Numbered from the stretch's first letter, positions 30,436 to 47,243 are shown. The stretch: 64,000 nucleotides of DNA from Phyllobacterium zundukense (GCF_002764115.1 NZ_CP017940.1:1896501-1960500), one strand, 5' to 3'. The notes: a model not told the origin generated them from the sequence alone. A program made the numbers and translations.

Positions 30436-31269
30436 TTACTTCTTGCGCTGATGACGCGAACGAGCGATGAACTTGTCCGTCGACTTATTGGAGCGCGTCT
30501 TCTTGCCCTTCGTGGGTTTGCCCCACGGAGAAACTGGATGACGTCCACCCGACGTACGGCCTTCACCACCACCGTGGGGGTGATCGACCGGGTTCATGGC
30601 AACACCGCGAACGTGCGGACGCTTACCGAGCCAACGGCTGCGACCTGCCTTGCCAAGGCTGATATTGCCATGGTCAGGATTGGATACTGCACCGACCGTG
30701 GCAAAGCACGAACCGTGGACGAGGCGCTGTTCACCTGAATTCAGGCGAAGGATTGCCATGCCCTGGTCGCGGCCAACGAGCTGCGCATAGGTACCGGCGG
30801 AGCGAGCGATCTGACCGCCCTTGCCTGGCTTCATCTCCACATTGTGGATGATGGTGCCGACCGGGATCGAAGACAAAGGCATCGCATTGCCCGGCTTTAC
30901 GTCCGTCTGTGCGCCAGCAATAACGCTGTCGCCAACGGCCAGACGCTGCGGAGCCAGGATGTAGCTCAGCTCGCCATCTTCGTAGCGGATGAGCGCAATG
31001 AATGCGGTCCGGTTTGGATCGTATTCAAGGCGTTCAACCTTGGCAGCAACATCGTGCTTGCGACGCTTGAAGTCGACGAAGCGGTATGTGCGCTTGTGTC
31101 CGCCACCCTGGTAACGTGCAGTCACGCGACCGGAGTTGTTACGACCACCCTTCGACGACAGACCCTCGGTCAAAGCCTTGACAGGCTTGCCCTTGTAGAG
31201 CTCCGAACGGTCCACAATCACCAGCTGACGCTGGCTTGGTGTGGTTGGATTGTATTTTTTGAGTGCCAT
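30436..31269 (-). CDS. rplB: 50S ribosomal protein L2
   Basis: A 277-residue L2, the large primary 23S binder needed for subunit joining and peptidyl transfer. ITPSQR-like [50 protein letters not shown] and the C-terminal [30 protein letters not shown] with the near-catalytic His are complete. 20 bases after rplW. Confidence 0.98.
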   Translation of the reverse strand: MALKKYNPTTPSQRQLVIVDRSELYKGKPVKALTEGLSSKGGRNNSGRVTARYQGGGHKRTYRFVDFKRRKHDVAAKVERLEYDPNRTAFIALIRYEDGELSYILAPQRLAVGDSVIAGAQTDVKPGNAMPLSSIPVGTIIHNVEMKPGKGGQIARSAGTYAQLVGRDQGMAILRLNSGEQRLVHGSCFATVGAVSNPDHGNISLGKAGRSRWLGKRPHVRGVAMNPVDHPHGGGEGRTSGGRHPVSPWGKPTKGKKTRSNKSTDKFIARSRHQRKK

Positions 31270-31289
31270 TGTCTTTACTCCACGGCCCC

Positions 31290-31583
31290 TCAGAGACCAG
31301 TCGAAACATCGATCGACTGGCCTTCGGCGAGCGTCACGACTGCTTTCTTGACATCACTCTGGCGCCCGACGATGCCGCGGAACCGCTTCACCTTGCCTTT
31401 GCGCACAGCTGTATTGACTGCCGTAACCTTCACGCGGAACAGCGCTTCGACTGCGGCCTTGATTTCCGGCTTCGTTGCCTTGCGGGCTACGTTGAAGACG
31501 ACCTGGTTGTTTTCGGAAACCAGGGTCGACTTTTCCGTAATGACCGGGCTGACGATCACGTCGTAGTGGCGAAGATCAGTCAT
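31290..31583 (-). CDS. rplW: 50S ribosomal protein L23
   Basis: A 97-residue L23, the main trigger-factor and SRP docking protein at the tunnel exit. [44 protein letters not shown] and [19 protein letters not shown] are the family core. Overlaps the end of rplD by four bases (ATGA). Confidence 0.98.
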   Translation of the reverse strand: MTDLRHYDVIVSPVITEKSTLVSENNQVVFNVARKATKPEIKAAVEALFRVKVTAVNTAVRKGKVKRFRGIVGRQSDVKKAVVTLAEGQSIDVSTGL

Positions 31584-32200
31584 TTGAAACGCTCCTCGAG
31601 AGCTTCAACTGCTGCCTTGGAAAGCACGAGCTTGCCACGACGCAGAATGTCGTAAACATTGATGCCCTGGATCGGCAGAACATCGATGTTCGGGATGTTC
31701 GAAGCAGCGCGACGGAAATTCGCATCGATCTCGGCACCGCCGATGAGAAGCGCATTTTCGAGGCCAAGCTTGGCGAACTGCGAAACAAGTACCTTTGTCT
31801 TGGCTTCGGCCGACAGAAGATCATCGACGATGATCAGGTCGGAAGCCTTGACCTTGGCGGACAGGGCATGACGAAGCGCAAGGGCGCGGACCTTCTTCGG
31901 CAGGGCATGATCGTGGCTGTGAACAACCGGACCGTGAGCCTTGCCGCCGCCGCGGAACTGCGGTGCACGTGCCGAATGGTGACGGGCGCGGCCCGTACCC
32001 TTCTGCTTGTACATCTTGGCGCCGGTGCGTGCGATTTCCGAACGGCCCTTTGCCTTGTGCGTTCCCTGCTGCTTGCGGGCGAGCTGGTAACGGACCATGC
32101 GCTGAAGGATATCGTCGCGCGGCTCAAGACCGAAAATCTCCTCGGAGAGTTTCACCTTGCCGGCATCGACGCCTTCAAGTGTTGTAATCGAAAGGTCCAT
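31580..32200 (-). CDS. rplD: 50S ribosomal protein L4
   Basis: A 206-residue L4. The extended loop [40 protein letters not shown] reaches into the exit tunnel beside L22. In E. coli L4 also represses the S10 operon by attenuation and blocks RNase E; not shown here. One-base overlap with rplC and four-base overlap with rplW. Confidence 0.98.
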   Translation of the reverse strand: MDLSITTLEGVDAGKVKLSEEIFGLEPRDDILQRMVRYQLARKQQGTHKAKGRSEIARTGAKMYKQKGTGRARHHSARAPQFRGGGKAHGPVVHSHDHALPKKVRALALRHALSAKVKASDLIIVDDLLSAEAKTKVLVSQFAKLGLENALLIGGAEIDANFRRAASNIPNIDVLPIQGINVYDILRRGKLVLSKAAVEALEERFK

Positions 32201-32937
32201 TATTCGGCTCCCTCAGTTGTCTGCGCCACTTCTGCATCAGACACAGCGGCTGTACCGTTAGCTGCCTGGCGGAGACCAGCTGGCTTCGGAGCATTGTCCG
32301 GCAGCGCTACCTTGACGGCATCGCGTACCAGGATCCATGCACCCTTGGAACCAGGAACTGCACCACGAACCAGAATGAGGCCACGATCGAGGTCAGTCGA
32401 AACGACTTCGATGTTCTGTGTTGTCACGCGGGTCTGACCCATGTGACCGGCCATCTTCTTGCCCTTGAACACCTTGCCCGGATCCTGACGCTGACCGGTA
32501 GAACCGTGAGCGCGGTGGGTGACCGAGTTACCGTGCGTAGCGCGGTGACCGCCGAAGTTATGGCGCTTCATCGAACCGGCAAAACCCTTACCGATCGAAG
32601 TACCAGTCACATCGACCTTCTGGCCGGCAACGTAATGTTCGGCAGTGATCTCAACACCGACATCAAGAAGATTGTCGGCAGAGACGCGGAATTCCGCGAC
32701 TTTCGCCTTTGGCTCAACGGAAGCCGTCGCGAAATGACCGCGCAAGCTCTTCGTTGTATTCTTTACCTTGGCCAGACCAACACCGAGCTGAACGGCAGTG
32801 TAGCCATTCTTCTCGACTGTACGCTGAGCCACAACCTGACAATTCTCCATCCGGAGTACTGTCACCGGCACATGCTCGCCTGCGTCGTTATAGACGCGAG
32901 TCATGCCCAGCTTCTGTGCAATTACACCTGAACGCAT
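32200..32937 (-). CDS. rplC: 50S ribosomal protein L3
   Basis: A 245-residue L3, an assembly initiator that reaches the peptidyl-transferase centre. [28 protein letters not shown] at the start; the loop [47 protein letters not shown] contains the Gln (STGQRQDPG) that PrmB methylates in other bacteria. The C-terminal tail [16 protein letters not shown] is an alphaproteobacterial extension. 25 bases after rpsJ. Confidence 0.97.
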   Translation of the reverse strand: MRSGVIAQKLGMTRVYNDAGEHVPVTVLRMENCQVVAQRTVEKNGYTAVQLGVGLAKVKNTTKSLRGHFATASVEPKAKVAEFRVSADNLLDVGVEITAEHYVAGQKVDVTGTSIGKGFAGSMKRHNFGGHRATHGNSVTHRAHGSTGQRQDPGKVFKGKKMAGHMGQTRVTTQNIEVVSTDLDRGLILVRGAVPGSKGAWILVRDAVKVALPDNAPKPAGLRQAANGTAAVSDAEVAQTTEGAE

Positions 32938-32962
32938 CGGTTCGTCCTTCCGTCCTCAAGCC

Positions 32963-33271
32963 TTACAGCTTGATCTCGACATCAACACCAGCGGAAAGAT
33001 CGAGCTTCATCAGCGCGTCTACAGTCTGCGGGGTTGGGTCTACGATATCGAGAAGACGCTTATGTGTGCGCATCTCGAACTGCTCGCGGCTCTTCTTGTC
33101 GATGTGCGGCGACCGGTTAACAGTGAACTTCTCGATCCGTGTAGGAAGCGGGATCGGTCCGCGCACGTTGGCACCGGTACGCTTGGCAGTCGACACGATT
33201 TCCCGCGTCGAATCGTCAAGGATCCGATGATCAAACGCCTTGAGGCGAATGCGGATGTTTTGACCGTTCAT
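32963..33271 (-). CDS. rpsJ: 30S ribosomal protein S10 / NusE
   Basis: A 102-residue S10 of the 30S head, which also pairs with NusB and NusG in antitermination and transcription-translation coupling. [44 protein letters not shown] and [40 protein letters not shown] are fully typical. The loop residues linked to tetracycline resistance look wild type. 63 bases after tufA. Confidence 0.98.
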   Translation of the reverse strand: MNGQNIRIRLKAFDHRILDDSTREIVSTAKRTGANVRGPIPLPTRIEKFTVNRSPHIDKKSREQFEMRTHKRLLDIVDPTPQTVDALMKLDLSAGVDVEIKL

Positions 33272-33334
33272 TTCATCTTTTCCTTGTTTAGCGGAGACGC
33301 CCTATAGCAGGCGCCTCTGCATAAAACCTTAATT

Positions 33335-34510
33335 TTACTCAATGATCGACGATACGATGCCTGCACCGACGGTGCGGCCACCTTCACGGATAGCGAAGCG
33401 CAGCTTCTCTTCCATCGCGATCGGCACGATCAGCGTCACATCGACTGCGATGTTGTCGCCGGGCATGACCATTTCCGTGCCTTCCGGCAGCGTCACTACA
33501 CCCGTCACGTCGGTCGTGCGGAAGTAGAACTGCGGACGGTAGTTGGTGAAGAATGGCGTATGACGGCCACCTTCATCCTTCGTCAGGATATAGGCTTCTG
33601 CCTTGAACTTGGTGTGCGGCTTGACCGAACCTGGCTTGGCAAGGATCTGGCCGCGCTCGACGCCTTCACGGTCAACACCGCGAAGCAAGGCACCGATGTT
33701 GTCGCCAGCCTGGCCCTGATCGAGCAGCTTGCGGAACATTTCAACGCCGGTCACCGTCGTCTTCGACGTCGGCTTGATGCCGATGATCTCGACTTCTTCG
33801 CCGACCTTGACGATCCCGCGCTCAACGCGGCCCGTCACAACCGTACCACGGCCGGAGATCGAGAACACGTCTTCGATCGGCATCAGGAACGGCAGGTCAA
33901 CCGGACGCTCTGGCGTCGGAATGTACTTGTCGACTTCCGCCATCAGCGCGCGTACCGCGTCTTCGCCGATTTCCTTGTTGGAGTCTTCCAGCGCAGCCAA
34001 AGCCGAACCCTTGACGATCGGAATGTCGTCGCCCGGGAAGTCGTACTTCGACAGAAGCTCGCGTACTTCCAGCTCAACCAGTTCGAGCAGCTCGGCATCG
34101 TCAACCTGGTCGACCTTGTTCAGGAACACCACAATCGCCGGAACGCCAACCTGACGGGCCAGAAGAATGTGCTCGCGCGTCTGCGGCATCGGGCCGTCGG
34201 CAGCCGACACAACCAGGATCGCGCCGTCCATCTGTGCCGCACCGGTGATCATGTTCTTCACATAGTCGGCGTGGCCGGGGCAATCGACGTGCGCATAGTG
34301 GCGCGCCGCCGTCTCATATTCAACGTGCGCCGTCGAGATCGTGATGCCGCGCGCCTTTTCTTCCGGCGCTGCGTCGATCTGATCGTACGCCTTGTACTCT
34401 CCAAAATACTTCGTAATCGCTGCCGTCAACGACGTCTTGCCATGGTCAACGTGACCAATCGTGCCAATGTTGACGTGCGGCTTGTTACGTTCAAACTTGC
34501 TCTTAGCCAT
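33335..34510 (-). CDS. tufA: elongation factor Tu, copy A (str operon)
   Basis: A 391-residue EF-Tu that carries aminoacyl-tRNA to the ribosome. GTPase motifs GHVDHGKTS (residues 18-26), DCPGHADY (80-87) and NKVDQVDD are intact; domains II and III follow. Start [20 protein letters not shown]. Encodes the same protein as the copy at 52329-53504; I see only two silent base differences between the coding regions (34301 G here and A at 53295; 34382 A here and G at 53376). It sits between fusA (65 bases) and rpsJ (63 bases) in the classic str operon position. Confidence 0.98.
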   Translation of the reverse strand: MAKSKFERNKPHVNIGTIGHVDHGKTSLTAAITKYFGEYKAYDQIDAAPEEKARGITISTAHVEYETAARHYAHVDCPGHADYVKNMITGAAQMDGAILVVSAADGPMPQTREHILLARQVGVPAIVVFLNKVDQVDDAELLELVELEVRELLSKYDFPGDDIPIVKGSALAALEDSNKEIGEDAVRALMAEVDKYIPTPERPVDLPFLMPIEDVFSISGRGTVVTGRVERGIVKVGEEVEIIGIKPTSKTTVTGVEMFRKLLDQGQAGDNIGALLRGVDREGVERGQILAKPGSVKPHTKFKAEAYILTKDEGGRHTPFFTNYRPQFYFRTTDVTGVVTLPEGTEMVMPGDNIAVDVTLIVPIAMEEKLRFAIREGGRTVGAGIVSSIIE

Positions 34511-34575
34511 CTGAGCTCTCCGTTATATGTTCGCCTGCTCAGGCTTACTGACAACTGTCACGCGCAACCGGTTGG

Positions 34576-36663
34576 TTACGCAAACTTCTTCTGAATTTCC
34601 TGTGCGACTGCTGTCGGAACAGGTTCGTAGTGATCGAACTGCATGGTGTACTGTGCACGACCCTGGCTCATCGAACGCAGGTTGCTCACATAACCAAACA
34701 TGTTGGCCAGCGGCACGTTTGCATTGACGACGGTCGCGATACCACGAGCTTCCGTGCCCGAGATCTGCCCACGACGTGAGTTCAGATCGCCGATCACGTC
34801 ACCGACGTAATCTTCAGGGGTTACAACCTCGACCTTCATGATCGGCTCGAGCAGCTGGGCACCGGCCTTCTGCGCACCTTCGCGGAATGCAGCGCGAGCT
34901 GCGATTTCGAAGGCGAGAACCGAGGAGTCCACATCGTGGTAGGCACCGTCGATCAGCGTGGCTTTCACGCCGAGCATCGGGAAGCCTGCGAGCGGACCCG
35001 CACCCATGACGCTCAAGATACCCTTCTCAACGCCAGGGATGTATTCCTTCGGAATTGCACCGCCGACGATCTTCGATTCAAAGATGAACTCGTCGCCATC
35101 ATGCGGCTCGAAGATAACCTTGATACGGGCGAACTGACCCGAACCACCCGACTGCTTCTTGTGCGTGTAATCGATTTCAGCCTTACGGGTGATCGATTCA
35201 CGGTAGGCAACCTGCGGGTTACCGACATTCGCCTCGACCTTGAACTCGCGGCGCATACGGTCCACGAGAATGTCGAGATGAAGCTCGCCCATGCCGGAAA
35301 TGATAGTCTGGCCGGATTCTTCGTCCGACTTGACGCGGAAGGAGGGATCTTCAGCAGCAAGACGATTAAGCGCGAGGCCCATCTTTTCCTGGTCAGCCTT
35401 GGTCTTCGGCTCGATCGCGATCGAGATAACTGGCTCCGGGAAGACCATACGTTCCAGGATAACCGGCTTCAGCGGATCGCAAAGCGTGTCACCCGTTGTG
35501 GTTTCCTTGAGGCCTGCCAAGGCAACGATGTCACCGGCAAACGCTTCTTCGATGTCTTCACGCGAATTGGAATGCATCTGCAGCATGCGGCCGATACGTT
35601 CGCGCTTCAGCTTTACCGTGTTATCGAGCGAAATGCCCTTGGTCAGCTTGCCGGAGTAGATGCGGCAGAACGTCAGCGAACCAACGAACGGGTCGTTCAT
35701 GATCTTGAACGCCAGCATCGACAAAGGCTCTTCGTCGGACGACTTGCGAACTGTTTCTGCATCGGTCTTCGGATCAATACCCTTGATCGCCGGAACATCC
35801 ACCGGCGAAGGCAAGAATTCGACGACACCATCAAGAAGCGGCTGTACACCCTTGTTCTTGAAAGCAGAACCGCAGAATACCGGATGGAATTCCACGCGGC
35901 AGGTGCCGATACGGATCAACTGACGCAGCTTATCATTGTCCGGCATGTTGCCTTCGAGATAGGCTTCTGTCGCAGCTTCGTCGACTTCGACAGCAGTCTC
36001 GATCAGCATTTCGCGGAATTCTTCCGCCTTCGCGTGGAGGTCAGCAGGGATCTCTACGACGTCCCACTGCGCACCCAGCTGTTCGTCGCGCCAAACAAGG
36101 GCCTTCATCTCGATCAGATCGACGACGCCCTTGAACTCGTTTTCAGCGCCGATCGGCAGCTGCATGACGAGCGCCTTGGCACCAAGACGGGTTTTGACCA
36201 TGTCGACGCAGCGATAGAAATCGGCGCCGGTCTTGTCCATCTTGTTGACGAAGATCATGCGCGGGACATGATACTTCTCGGCCTGACGCCAGACGGTTTC
36301 AGTCTGCGGCTCAACACCGGCATTGGCATCGAGCAGTGCAATCGCACCGTCGAGAACGCGCAGCGAACGCTCTACTTCAATCGTGAAGTCAACGTGGCCC
36401 GGGGTGTCGATGATGTTGAAGCGGCGCTTCTTGCCGTCACGGCCGGTCCAGTAGGTGGTGGTCGCAGCGGAAGTGATCGTGATGCCACGCTCCTGCTCCT
36501 GCTCCATCCAGTCCATGGTTGCGGCGCCATCATGTACTTCACCGATCTTGTGCGACTTACCGGTGTAATAAAGGATACGCTCGGTGGTCGTGGTCTTGCC
36601 GGCGTCGATGTGCGCCATGATACCGAAATTACGGTAGTCTTCGATTTTATATTCGCGGGCCAT
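34576..36663 (-). CDS. fusA: elongation factor G
   Basis: A 695-residue EF-G, the translocation GTPase, also used with RRF in recycling. G1 [15 protein letters not shown] (residues 18-32), G3 [23 protein letters not shown]4 [10 protein letters not shown]; domain IV/V segments near the end include [24 protein letters not shown] and SLRSMSQ-like [19 protein letters not shown]. Between rpsG (33 bases) and tufA (65 bases). Confidence 0.98.
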   Translation of the reverse strand: MAREYKIEDYRNFGIMAHIDAGKTTTTERILYYTGKSHKIGEVHDGAATMDWMEQEQERGITITSAATTTYWTGRDGKKRRFNIIDTPGHVDFTIEVERSLRVLDGAIALLDANAGVEPQTETVWRQAEKYHVPRMIFVNKMDKTGADFYRCVDMVKTRLGAKALVMQLPIGAENEFKGVVDLIEMKALVWRDEQLGAQWDVVEIPADLHAKAEEFREMLIETAVEVDEAATEAYLEGNMPDNDKLRQLIRIGTCRVEFHPVFCGSAFKNKGVQPLLDGVVEFLPSPVDVPAIKGIDPKTDAETVRKSSDEEPLSMLAFKIMNDPFVGSLTFCRIYSGKLTKGISLDNTVKLKRERIGRMLQMHSNSREDIEEAFAGDIVALAGLKETTTGDTLCDPLKPVILERMVFPEPVISIAIEPKTKADQEKMGLALNRLAAEDPSFRVKSDEESGQTIISGMGELHLDILVDRMRREFKVEANVGNPQVAYRESITRKAEIDYTHKKQSGGSGQFARIKVIFEPHDGDEFIFESKIVGGAIPKEYIPGVEKGILSVMGAGPLAGFPMLGVKATLIDGAYHDVDSSVLAFEIAARAAFREGAQKAGAQLLEPIMKVEVVTPEDYVGDVIGDLNSRRGQISGTEARGIATVVNANVPLANMFGYVSNLRSMSQGRAQYTMQFDHYEPVPTAVAQEIQKKFA

Positions 36664-36696
36664 GATAGGGTGCCTTCAAGAATAGGGTTTCGACGA

Positions 36697-37167
36697 TTAC
36701 CAGCGGTAATGCGAGAATGCGCGGTTGGCTTCTGCCATGCGATGCGTGTCTTCACGCTTCTTCACAGCCGAGCCACGGTTGTTCGCAGCATCCAGGAGTT
36801 CACCGGACAGGCGATCGATCATCGTCGTCTCATTGCGGCCGCGGGCTGCATTGATGAGCCAACGGATAGCAAGAGCCTGACGACGCTCCGGACGAACATC
36901 GACCGGAACCTGGTACGTTGCACCACCAACGCGGCGCGAACGTACTTCTACGTGCGGCGCTACATTGTCGAGAGCCTGATGGAACAGGGCAACCGGCTCC
37001 TGCTTGCTCTTGGACTCAACGGACTCAAGCGCACCGTAAACGATACGCTCAGCAATTGACTTCTTGCCATGATGCATGACTGCATTCATGAACTTGGTCA
37101 GAACGAGATCGCCGAACTTCGGATCCGGATTGATCTCACGCTTTTCTGCACTATGGCGTCTGGACAT
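36697..37167 (-). CDS. rpsG: 30S ribosomal protein S7
   Basis: A 156-residue S7, the assembly initiator of the 30S head. [44 protein letters not shown] and [29 protein letters not shown], ending AFSHYRW. In E. coli S7 is the translational repressor of the str operon; the 60-base rpsL-rpsG gap here may hold a similar site, not verified. Confidence 0.98.
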   Translation of the reverse strand: MSRRHSAEKREINPDPKFGDLVLTKFMNAVMHHGKKSIAERIVYGALESVESKSKQEPVALFHQALDNVAPHVEVRSRRVGGATYQVPVDVRPERRQALAIRWLINAARGRNETTMIDRLSGELLDAANNRGSAVKKREDTHRMAEANRAFSHYRW

Positions 37168-37227
37168 ATTCTTTGTCTCTTATCTGCATCGGGTTGACCT
37201 ACCTGGTGGCCAAAGTCCCGGAAAATC

Positions 37228-37599
37228 TTACTTCGGACGCTTCGCACCGTACTTGGAACGGCGCTGCTTGCGGTTCTTGACGCCCTGGGTATCCAGAACA
37301 CCACGGATGATGTGGTAACGAACACCCGGCAAATCCTTTACACGGCCGCCGCGGATCATCACGACGGAGTGTTCCTGAAGGTTATGCCCCTCACCCGGAA
37401 TATATCCGATGACTTCAAATCCGTTCGTCAGACGCACCTTGGCGACCTTACGGAGAGCCGAATTCGGCTTCTTCGGTGTCGTCGTATAGACGCGAGTGCA
37501 AACGCCGCGCTTCTGCGGGTTTTCCTGCAGAGCAGGGACTTTATTGCGCTTTACCGGCGCAGTGCGCGGCTTGCGGATCAGCTGGTTTACGGTAGGCAT
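37228..37599 (-). CDS. rpsL: 30S ribosomal protein S12
   Basis: A 123-residue S12, the decoding-centre protein. [57 protein letters not shown] includes the Lys43-equivalent (TTPKKPNSA), and [17 protein letters not shown] has the Lys88-equivalent and the Asp that RimO methylthiolates. Both Lys are wild type, predicting streptomycin sensitivity at this locus. First gene of the str-S10-spc-alpha block; a candidate promoter lies 245 bases upstream. Confidence 0.98.
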   Translation of the reverse strand: MPTVNQLIRKPRTAPVKRNKVPALQENPQKRGVCTRVYTTTPKKPNSALRKVAKVRLTNGFEVIGYIPGEGHNLQEHSVVMIRGGRVKDLPGVRYHIIRGVLDTQGVKNRKQRRSKYGAKRPK

Positions 37600-37843
37600 T
37601 CAACCTTCCCTCTTTCACAAATCTCGTATCTTCGCCCGTCAGGGCCGTTTCAGCGCCATGCTCATGCACGAATTCGGGCGATTAAACCACCGCGAGGTGG
37701 TTGCCCGAATAAAAGCAGAGGAAGCCCTGTGGCTTCATGCGAGCGGCAAATTGCATTTCGATCGTAAAACGAACCCTGTTTGAGATGAACTCCAGAGCGT
37801 GTCGCTCCGAAACAGCCAATCTCACATCGGCTCAGATGGGCTG

Positions 37844-37872
37844 CTGATACTTGGTCCCTAGGCTCTCGTCAA
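37844..37872 (-). promoter_or_regulatory. candidate str operon promoter
   Basis: On the minus strand TTGACG (37872-37867) and TATCAG (37849-37844) are 17 bases apart, close to the housekeeping consensus. This would give a leader of about 240 bases before rpsL. The whole interval 37600-38067 holds no recognisable gene on either strand, so a promoter and long leader are the likely content. Pattern match only. Confidence 0.45.
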
Positions 37873-38067
37873 GCCTGAACCCCAAATATTATTAAGGTTT
37901 GCAGCGTTTGCAGGCGCTTTGTGGCCTGAATGAAAGATAGTTTCGCCGACGAGGCATTAATTCAAGCAAAATTTCAATTCGTGCACAGCGTTTTCATGCC
38001 GGTTTATGCTAAGAGGCGTCAAAATATCCACTCTGCACCCTTAAAACCTGGAATCGGGAATCATTCA

Positions 38068-38349
38068 ATGTCATCTGCACCATCCGAGTCGAAACCCGTC
38101 CAGCTCATCGTCGCCGATGTCTGGAAGAACAAGGAAGACGAGCCGCGGCAGGTGCATCTGCTCCTGATGACCGAGGACACCGACAATCTCGTCAACATCG
38201 CCCTGCAGATCCTTGCCAATGAAGGCTATGACGAGGCGGAGCTGCTCGAGATCGGGACGCTGACCGAAGAGCCGGAAGAGGAACCCCACCTATCTGCTTA
38301 CAAGAACGCCCTCACCGGTCAGGCTGCACTCATTGAGTTTAATGAGTAG
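38068..38349 (+). CDS. small acidic protein of unknown function
   Basis: A 93-residue protein from the ATG at 38068 (MSSAPSESKPVQLIVADVW); the frame is open upstream to 37930 but the added residues look random and basic, unlike the rest. The protein is strongly acidic (EELLEIGTLTEEPEEEPHLSAY) with a possible alpha/beta core VQLIVADVWKNKEDEPRQVHLLLMTEDTDNLVNIALQILANEGYDEAELLEIG. No signal peptide, membrane helix or Cys. It diverges from the str operon and is convergent with rpoC across a shared terminator, an isolated gene between two core operons. I do not recognise the family; its even codon use and stable ORF suggest a real gene. Confidence 0.7.
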   Translation: MSSAPSESKPVQLIVADVWKNKEDEPRQVHLLLMTEDTDNLVNIALQILANEGYDEAELLEIGTLTEEPEEEPHLSAYKNALTGQAALIEFNE

Positions 38350-38512
38350 CCCCGTTAGCTGACGGCAATTGTCCATTCTCATAAGGACTTTGCACGTCTT
38401 CGTGCGAATCTCATACGGAGAATGGCAAATCCCGCACGAGAATCGGCGATTCTGGTACAAGATTATCCACTCCAGATAGCACTTCAGGTGCACCCAGTTG
38501 AATCCTGAAACG

Positions 38513-38549
38513 AAAAGGCCGCCCGCGATTTCTCGTGGGCGGCCTTTTT
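38513..38549. terminator. bidirectional terminator between rpoC and the small acidic gene
   Basis: AAAAGGCCGCCC and GGGCGGCCTTTTT form a long GC stem around a GCGATTTCTCGT loop, with A and T runs on both ends. It stops rpoBC transcription 20 bases after the rpoC stop and also closes the opposing gene. Confidence 0.9.
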
Positions 38550-38568
38550 CATTGGTTGACGAACCGGC

Positions 38569-42777
<4,209 letters not shown>

Positions 42778-42917
42778 GCCGTTTCTCCATGGGGCAGAAA
42801 GTGCCCTCTGCTTGCGATGGATATCCGCCGCCGCGGTCCATCTAGATCAAATGCCGCTTCTGCAGCGGCTCGAAACAAACTGGTCGGGTGCGCAGCGGAC
42901 TGCGCACCCTTCCCTTT

Positions 42918-45900
42918 TTACTCTGCAGCGTCCGGCAAAGCCTGTTGCTGTTCCTGCTGACGCGTATCGTCCAGCTCGACGTTAAGTCCGAGCGAGCGCA
43001 TTTCCTTGACGAGAACGTTGAAGCTCTCCGGAATACCGGCCTCGAACGTATCGTCGCCACGGACGATCGCTTCATAGACCTTGGTACGACCGGCGACGTC
43101 ATCGGACTTGACCGTAAGCATTTCCTGCAGCGTGTAAGCCGCACCGTATGCTTCGAGGGCCCAGACCTCCATTTCACCGAAGCGCTGGCCGCCGAACTGG
43201 GCTTTACCACCCAGGGGCTGCTGCGTAACGAGCGAGTATGGTCCGATCGAACGGGCGTGGATCTTGTCGTCGACCAGATGGTGCAGCTTCAGCATGTAGA
43301 TGTAGCCGACAGTCACCTGACGATCGAAAGTTTCACCCGTACGTCCATCGTAGAGCGTCGACTGACCCGAGGACTTCAGGCCCGCCTGTTCCAGCATCAC
43401 GTTGATGTCCGGTTCATGCGCACCATCAAACACCGGTGTTGCAATCGACACGCCGCGCTTCATCTGTTCGCCAAGACGCACGATGCTCTCGTCGTCATAG
43501 TTGCGAACCGGCTCATTGCGGTCATTGTCCGGAATGATCGACTCAATCGTCGCCCGCAGCGGACCAATGTCGCCGTTACCCTGTGCGTGCTGTGCCTTGT
43601 AGGCTTCGATCAGTTCCCCGATCTTCTTGCCCATTCCGGCGCAGGCCCAGCCCAGATGCGTTTCAAGGATCTGCCCGACATTCATGCGGCTTGGCACGCC
43701 AAGCGGATTGAGCACGATGTCGACATGCGTCCCGTCTTCAAGGAACGGCATATCCTCAACAGCGGCGATACGCGAAACAACGCCCTTGTTGCCGTGACGG
43801 CCAGCCATCTTGTCGCCTGGCTGGATCTTGCGCTTCACAGCGACAAAGACCTTGACCATCTTCATGACGCCTGGAGGCATCTCGTCGCCGCGCTGGACCT
43901 TCTCGACCTTGTCCATGAAGCGCTGCTCGAGCAGCTTCTTGGAGTCGTCGTACTGGTTGCGCAGAGCTTCGATTTCGCCCTGGATCTTCTCGTCCTCGAC
44001 AGCAAACTGCCACCACTGGGAACGCGGGTATTCGCCCATGACGTCCTGTGTAACGACAGTACCCTTCTTGAACGCCTTCGGTCCGGCAACGGCAGACTTG
44101 CCATTGAGAACATCGGCCAGACGGCCATAGACGTTGCGGTCCAGGATTGCCTGTTCGTCGTCGCGGTCCTTGGCCAAACGCTCGATTTCCTCGCGCTCGA
44201 TAGCCATGGCGCGCTCGTCCTTTTCAACGCCGTGGCGATTGAAAACGCGAACTTCCACAACCGTACCGTAGGTCCCGGGCGGCATGCGCATCGAGGTGTC
44301 ACGAACGTCCGAAGCCTTCTCACCGAAGATGGCGCGCAGAAGCTTCTCTTCCGGCGTCATCGGGCTTTCGCCCTTCGGCGTGATCTTGCCGACGAGGATA
44401 TCGCCAGGCTGAACTTCGGCACCGATATACACGATACCGGCTTCGTCCAGGTTCTTCAGCGCTTCTTCCGAAACGTTCGGAATGTCACGCGTGATTTCTT
44501 CCGGTCCAAGCTTCGTGTCGCGGGCCATGACTTCGAACTCCTCGATATGGATCGAGGTGAACACGTCATCCGAAACGATCTTTTCAGACAGAAGGATGGA
44601 GTCTTCGTAGTTGTAGCCATTCCACGGCATGAACGCGACGAGCACGTTACGGCCGAGAGCCAGATCGCCCAGATCCGTCGAAGGGCCGTCAGCGATGATG
44701 TCACCCTTTTCGATCCGGTCGCCAACACGAACCAGCGGACGCTGATTGATGCAGGTGTTCTGGTTCGAGCGCTGGAACTTCATCAGGCGATAGATATCGA
44801 CGCCTGACTTGCCCGGTACGAGGTCTTCCGTTGCACGGATAACGATACGGGTCGCATCGACCTGATCGACGATACCTGTACGGCGTGCACCGATAGCGGC
44901 ACCGGAGTCGCGAGCGACCACCGGCTCCATGCCTGTTCCGACGAACGGCGCTTCGGCACGAACCAGAGGAACGGCCTGACGCTGCATATTCGAGCCCATC
45001 AGGGCGCGGTTGGCGTCGTCGTTTTCCAGGAACGGAATGAGCGCTGCGGCAACCGAGACGAGCTGCTTTGGCGAAACGTCCATCAGGTCCACGTTTTCAC
45101 GCGGCGCCATCAGAACTTCACCCGCATGACGGCAGACAACGAACTCGTCCGTGAATGCGCCGGAAGCGTCGAGTTCCACATTGGCCTGCGCCACGTGGTA
45201 CTTGGCTTCTTCCATAGCGGACAGATAAACGACTTCGTCCGTCACCTTGCCATCGATGATCTTGCGGTACGGGCTTTCGATGAAGCCATACTTGTTGACC
45301 CGGGCGAAGGTTGCGAGCGAGTTGATCAGACCGATGTTCGGGCCTTCCGGCGTCTCGATCGGGCAGATACGGCCGTAATGCGTCGGATGAACGTCGCGGA
45401 CTTCAAAGCCTGCGCGCTCGCGGGTCAAACCGCCGGGTCCCAATGCCGAAAGACGACGCTTGTGCGTGATCTCGGACAGCGGGTTGGTCTGATCCATGAA
45501 CTGCGACAGCTGCGAGGAACCGAAGAACTCGCGGACGGCAGCGGCTGCCGGCTTCGCGTTGATCAGGTCCTGCGGCATGACGGTATCGATTTCGATGGAC
45601 GACATGCGTTCCTTGATGGCGCGCTCCATGCGGAGCAGACCAACACGGTACTGGTTTTCCATCAATTCGCCGACCGAACGCACACGGCGGTTGCCGAGAT
45701 TGTCGATGTCGTCGATTTCACCGCGGCCATCGCGCAGGTCGACCAGCATCTTGACCACGGCCAGGATGTCTTCCTTGCGCAGGATACGAACGGTATCTTC
45801 CGCATCGAGATCAAGGCGCATATTCATCTTCACGCGGCCAACGGCTGAGAGATCATAACGCTCTGAATCGAAGAACAGCGACTTGAACATGGCCTCGGCC

Positions 45901-47069
45901 GAGTCAATCGTTGGCGGTTCACCCGGACGCATGACGCGGTAGATGTCGAACAGCGCGTCCTGGCGGTTTTCGTTCTTGTCCACGGCAAGCGTGTTGCGAA
46001 TGTACGGTCCGATATTGACATGGTCGATATCGAGAACGTTGATTTCGCTGACACCGGTATCGAGCAGAACCTTGAGCGTCTTCTCATCAAGCTCGTCGCC
46101 GGCTTCGAGATAGACTTCACCGGTTTCCATGTTGACGATGTCTTCGGCAAGATAGGTGCCCAACAGGTCGTCTTCGGTCGCCTTGATGAACTTGAGGCCC
46201 TTTTCAGCAAACTGCTTTGCACTGCGTGCCGTCAGCTTCTTGCCGGATTCGAGAATGACTTCACCGGTATCAGCGTCAATAACGTCAGTCGTCGCCTTGA
46301 ATCCGCGGAAACGGTCCACGGAGAAAGGAATCCGCCAGGTATCCCCATCACGGTTGAAGGCGATGGAGTTGTAGAAGGTCGACAGGATTTCTTCCGAATC
46401 CATGCCAAGCGCCATCAATAGCGATGTCGCAGGAATCTTGCGGCGGCGATCGATACGCGCATAGACAACATCCTTGGCGTCGAATTCGATATCGAGCCAG
46501 GAACCGCGATAAGGAATGACGCGCGCGGCAAACAGAAGCTTGCCGGACGAATGCGTCTTGCCCTTGTCATGATCGAAGAAGACGCCCGGCGAACGGTGCA
46601 TCTGCGATACGATCACGCGCTCGGTGCCGTTGACAATGAACGTGCCGTTGTCGGTCATGAGCGGCATGTCGCCCATGTAAACGTCCTGTTCCTTGATGTC
46701 CTTGATCGACTTCGCGCCGGTATCTTCGTCAATATCGAACACGATGAGGCGCAGCGTCACCTTGAGCGGCGCAGCATAGGTCAAATCGCGCTGACGGCAT
46801 TCGTCAACGTCGAACTTTGGAGCTTCGAATTCGTACTTGACGAATTCGAGCATGGAAGCACCAGAGAAATCCGAAATCGGGAATACAGACTTGAATACAG
46901 CCTGCAAGCCTTCATCCAGACGCCCGCCCTTGGGCTCTTCCACCATCAGAAACTGATCGTAGGAAGCTTTCTGAACCTCGATGAGGTTCGGCATCTCTGC
47001 GACTTCCGGAATCTTACCGAAAAACTTGCGTACGCGCCTACGACCATTGAAAGAATGGGTCTGAGCCAT
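42918..47069 (-). CDS. rpoB: RNA polymerase subunit beta
   Basis: A 1383-residue beta subunit. The rifampicin pocket reads [68 protein letters not shown], with wild-type Gln, Asp, His and Ser at the usual resistance positions. The C-terminal part [47 protein letters not shown] clamps beta-prime. It opens with [23 protein letters not shown]. Separated from rplL by a 185-base gap with a hairpin, as in other Proteobacteria. Confidence 0.98.
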   Translation of the reverse strand: MAQTHSFNGRRRVRKFFGKIPEVAEMPNLIEVQKASYDQFLMVEEPKGGRLDEGLQAVFKSVFPISDFSGASMLEFVKYEFEAPKFDVDECRQRDLTYAAPLKVTLRLIVFDIDEDTGAKSIKDIKEQDVYMGDMPLMTDNGTFIVNGTERVIVSQMHRSPGVFFDHDKGKTHSSGKLLFAARVIPYRGSWLDIEFDAKDVVYARIDRRRKIPATSLLMALGMDSEEILSTFYNSIAFNRDGDTWRIPFSVDRFRGFKATTDVIDADTGEVILESGKKLTARSAKQFAEKGLKFIKATEDDLLGTYLAEDIVNMETGEVYLEAGDELDEKTLKVLLDTGVSEINVLDIDHVNIGPYIRNTLAVDKNENRQDALFDIYRVMRPGEPPTIDSAEAMFKSLFFDSERYDLSAVGRVKMNMRLDLDAEDTVRILRKEDILAVVKMLVDLRDGRGEIDDIDNLGNRRVRSVGELMENQYRVGLLRMERAIKERMSSIEIDTVMPQDLINAKPAAAAVREFFGSSQLSQFMDQTNPLSEITHKRRLSALGPGGLTRERAGFEVRDVHPTHYGRICPIETPEGPNIGLINSLATFARVNKYGFIESPYRKIIDGKVTDEVVYLSAMEEAKYHVAQANVELDASGAFTDEFVVCRHAGEVLMAPRENVDLMDVSPKQLVSVAAALIPFLENDDANRALMGSNMQRQAVPLVRAEAPFVGTGMEPVVARDSGAAIGARRTGIVDQVDATRIVIRATEDLVPGKSGVDIYRLMKFQRSNQNTCINQRPLVRVGDRIEKGDIIADGPSTDLGDLALGRNVLVAFMPWNGYNYEDSILLSEKIVSDDVFTSIHIEEFEVMARDTKLGPEEITRDIPNVSEEALKNLDEAGIVYIGAEVQPGDILVGKITPKGESPMTPEEKLLRAIFGEKASDVRDTSMRMPPGTYGTVVEVRVFNRHGVEKDERAMAIEREEIERLAKDRDDEQAILDRNVYGRLADVLNGKSAVAGPKAFKKGTVVTQDVMGEYPRSQWWQFAVEDEKIQGEIEALRNQYDDSKKLLEQRFMDKVEKVQRGDEMPPGVMKMVKVFVAVKRKIQPGDKMAGRHGNKGVVSRIAAVEDMPFLEDGTHVDIVLNPLGVPSRMNVGQILETHLGWACAGMGKKIGELIEAYKAQHAQGNGDIGPLRATIESIIPDNDRNEPVRNYDDESIVRLGEQMKRGVSIATPVFDGAHEPDINVMLEQAGLKSSGQSTLYDGRTGETFDRQVTVGYIYMLKLHHLVDDKIHARSIGPYSLVTQQPLGGKAQFGGQRFGEMEVWALEAYGAAYTLQEMLTVKSDDVAGRTKVYEAIVRGDDTFEAGIPESFNVLVKEMRSLGLNVELDDTRQQEQQQALPDAAE

Positions 47070-47215
47070 CGTCGCTCCTCGTCTTTATGCCAGAAACTGG
47101 CCTGTTTCTTAAAACCGCGTATGCGGCCCCGTGAACGGGACAAAACCCGTTTCCTGAAAGCATCGAAATTGCCGTCAGGAAAAGGGTTCAGTACCGGAAC
47201 CCCCGAAGGGGATAG

Positions 47216-47243
47216 TTGGCGGACAGGTTGCCCTGCCCGCCAA
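47216..47243 (-). promoter_or_regulatory. hairpin in the rplL-rpoB gap, attenuator-like
   Basis: TTGGCGG-A-CAGG, loop TTGC, CCTG-C-CCGCCAA form a 11-bp stem with one internal mismatch, 11 bases after the rplL stop. In E. coli the rplL-rpoB interval holds an attenuator and an RNase III site that keep L7/L12 output above beta; a similar role is plausible. No good T-tract follows, so processing or partial termination is more likely than full termination. A smaller CCCC-GAA-GGGG hairpin sits next to it near 47200-47210. Confidence 0.5.

Noticed and set aside
34936..37059. 707-codon plus-strand ORF
   Set aside because: Shadow of fusA and rpsG.
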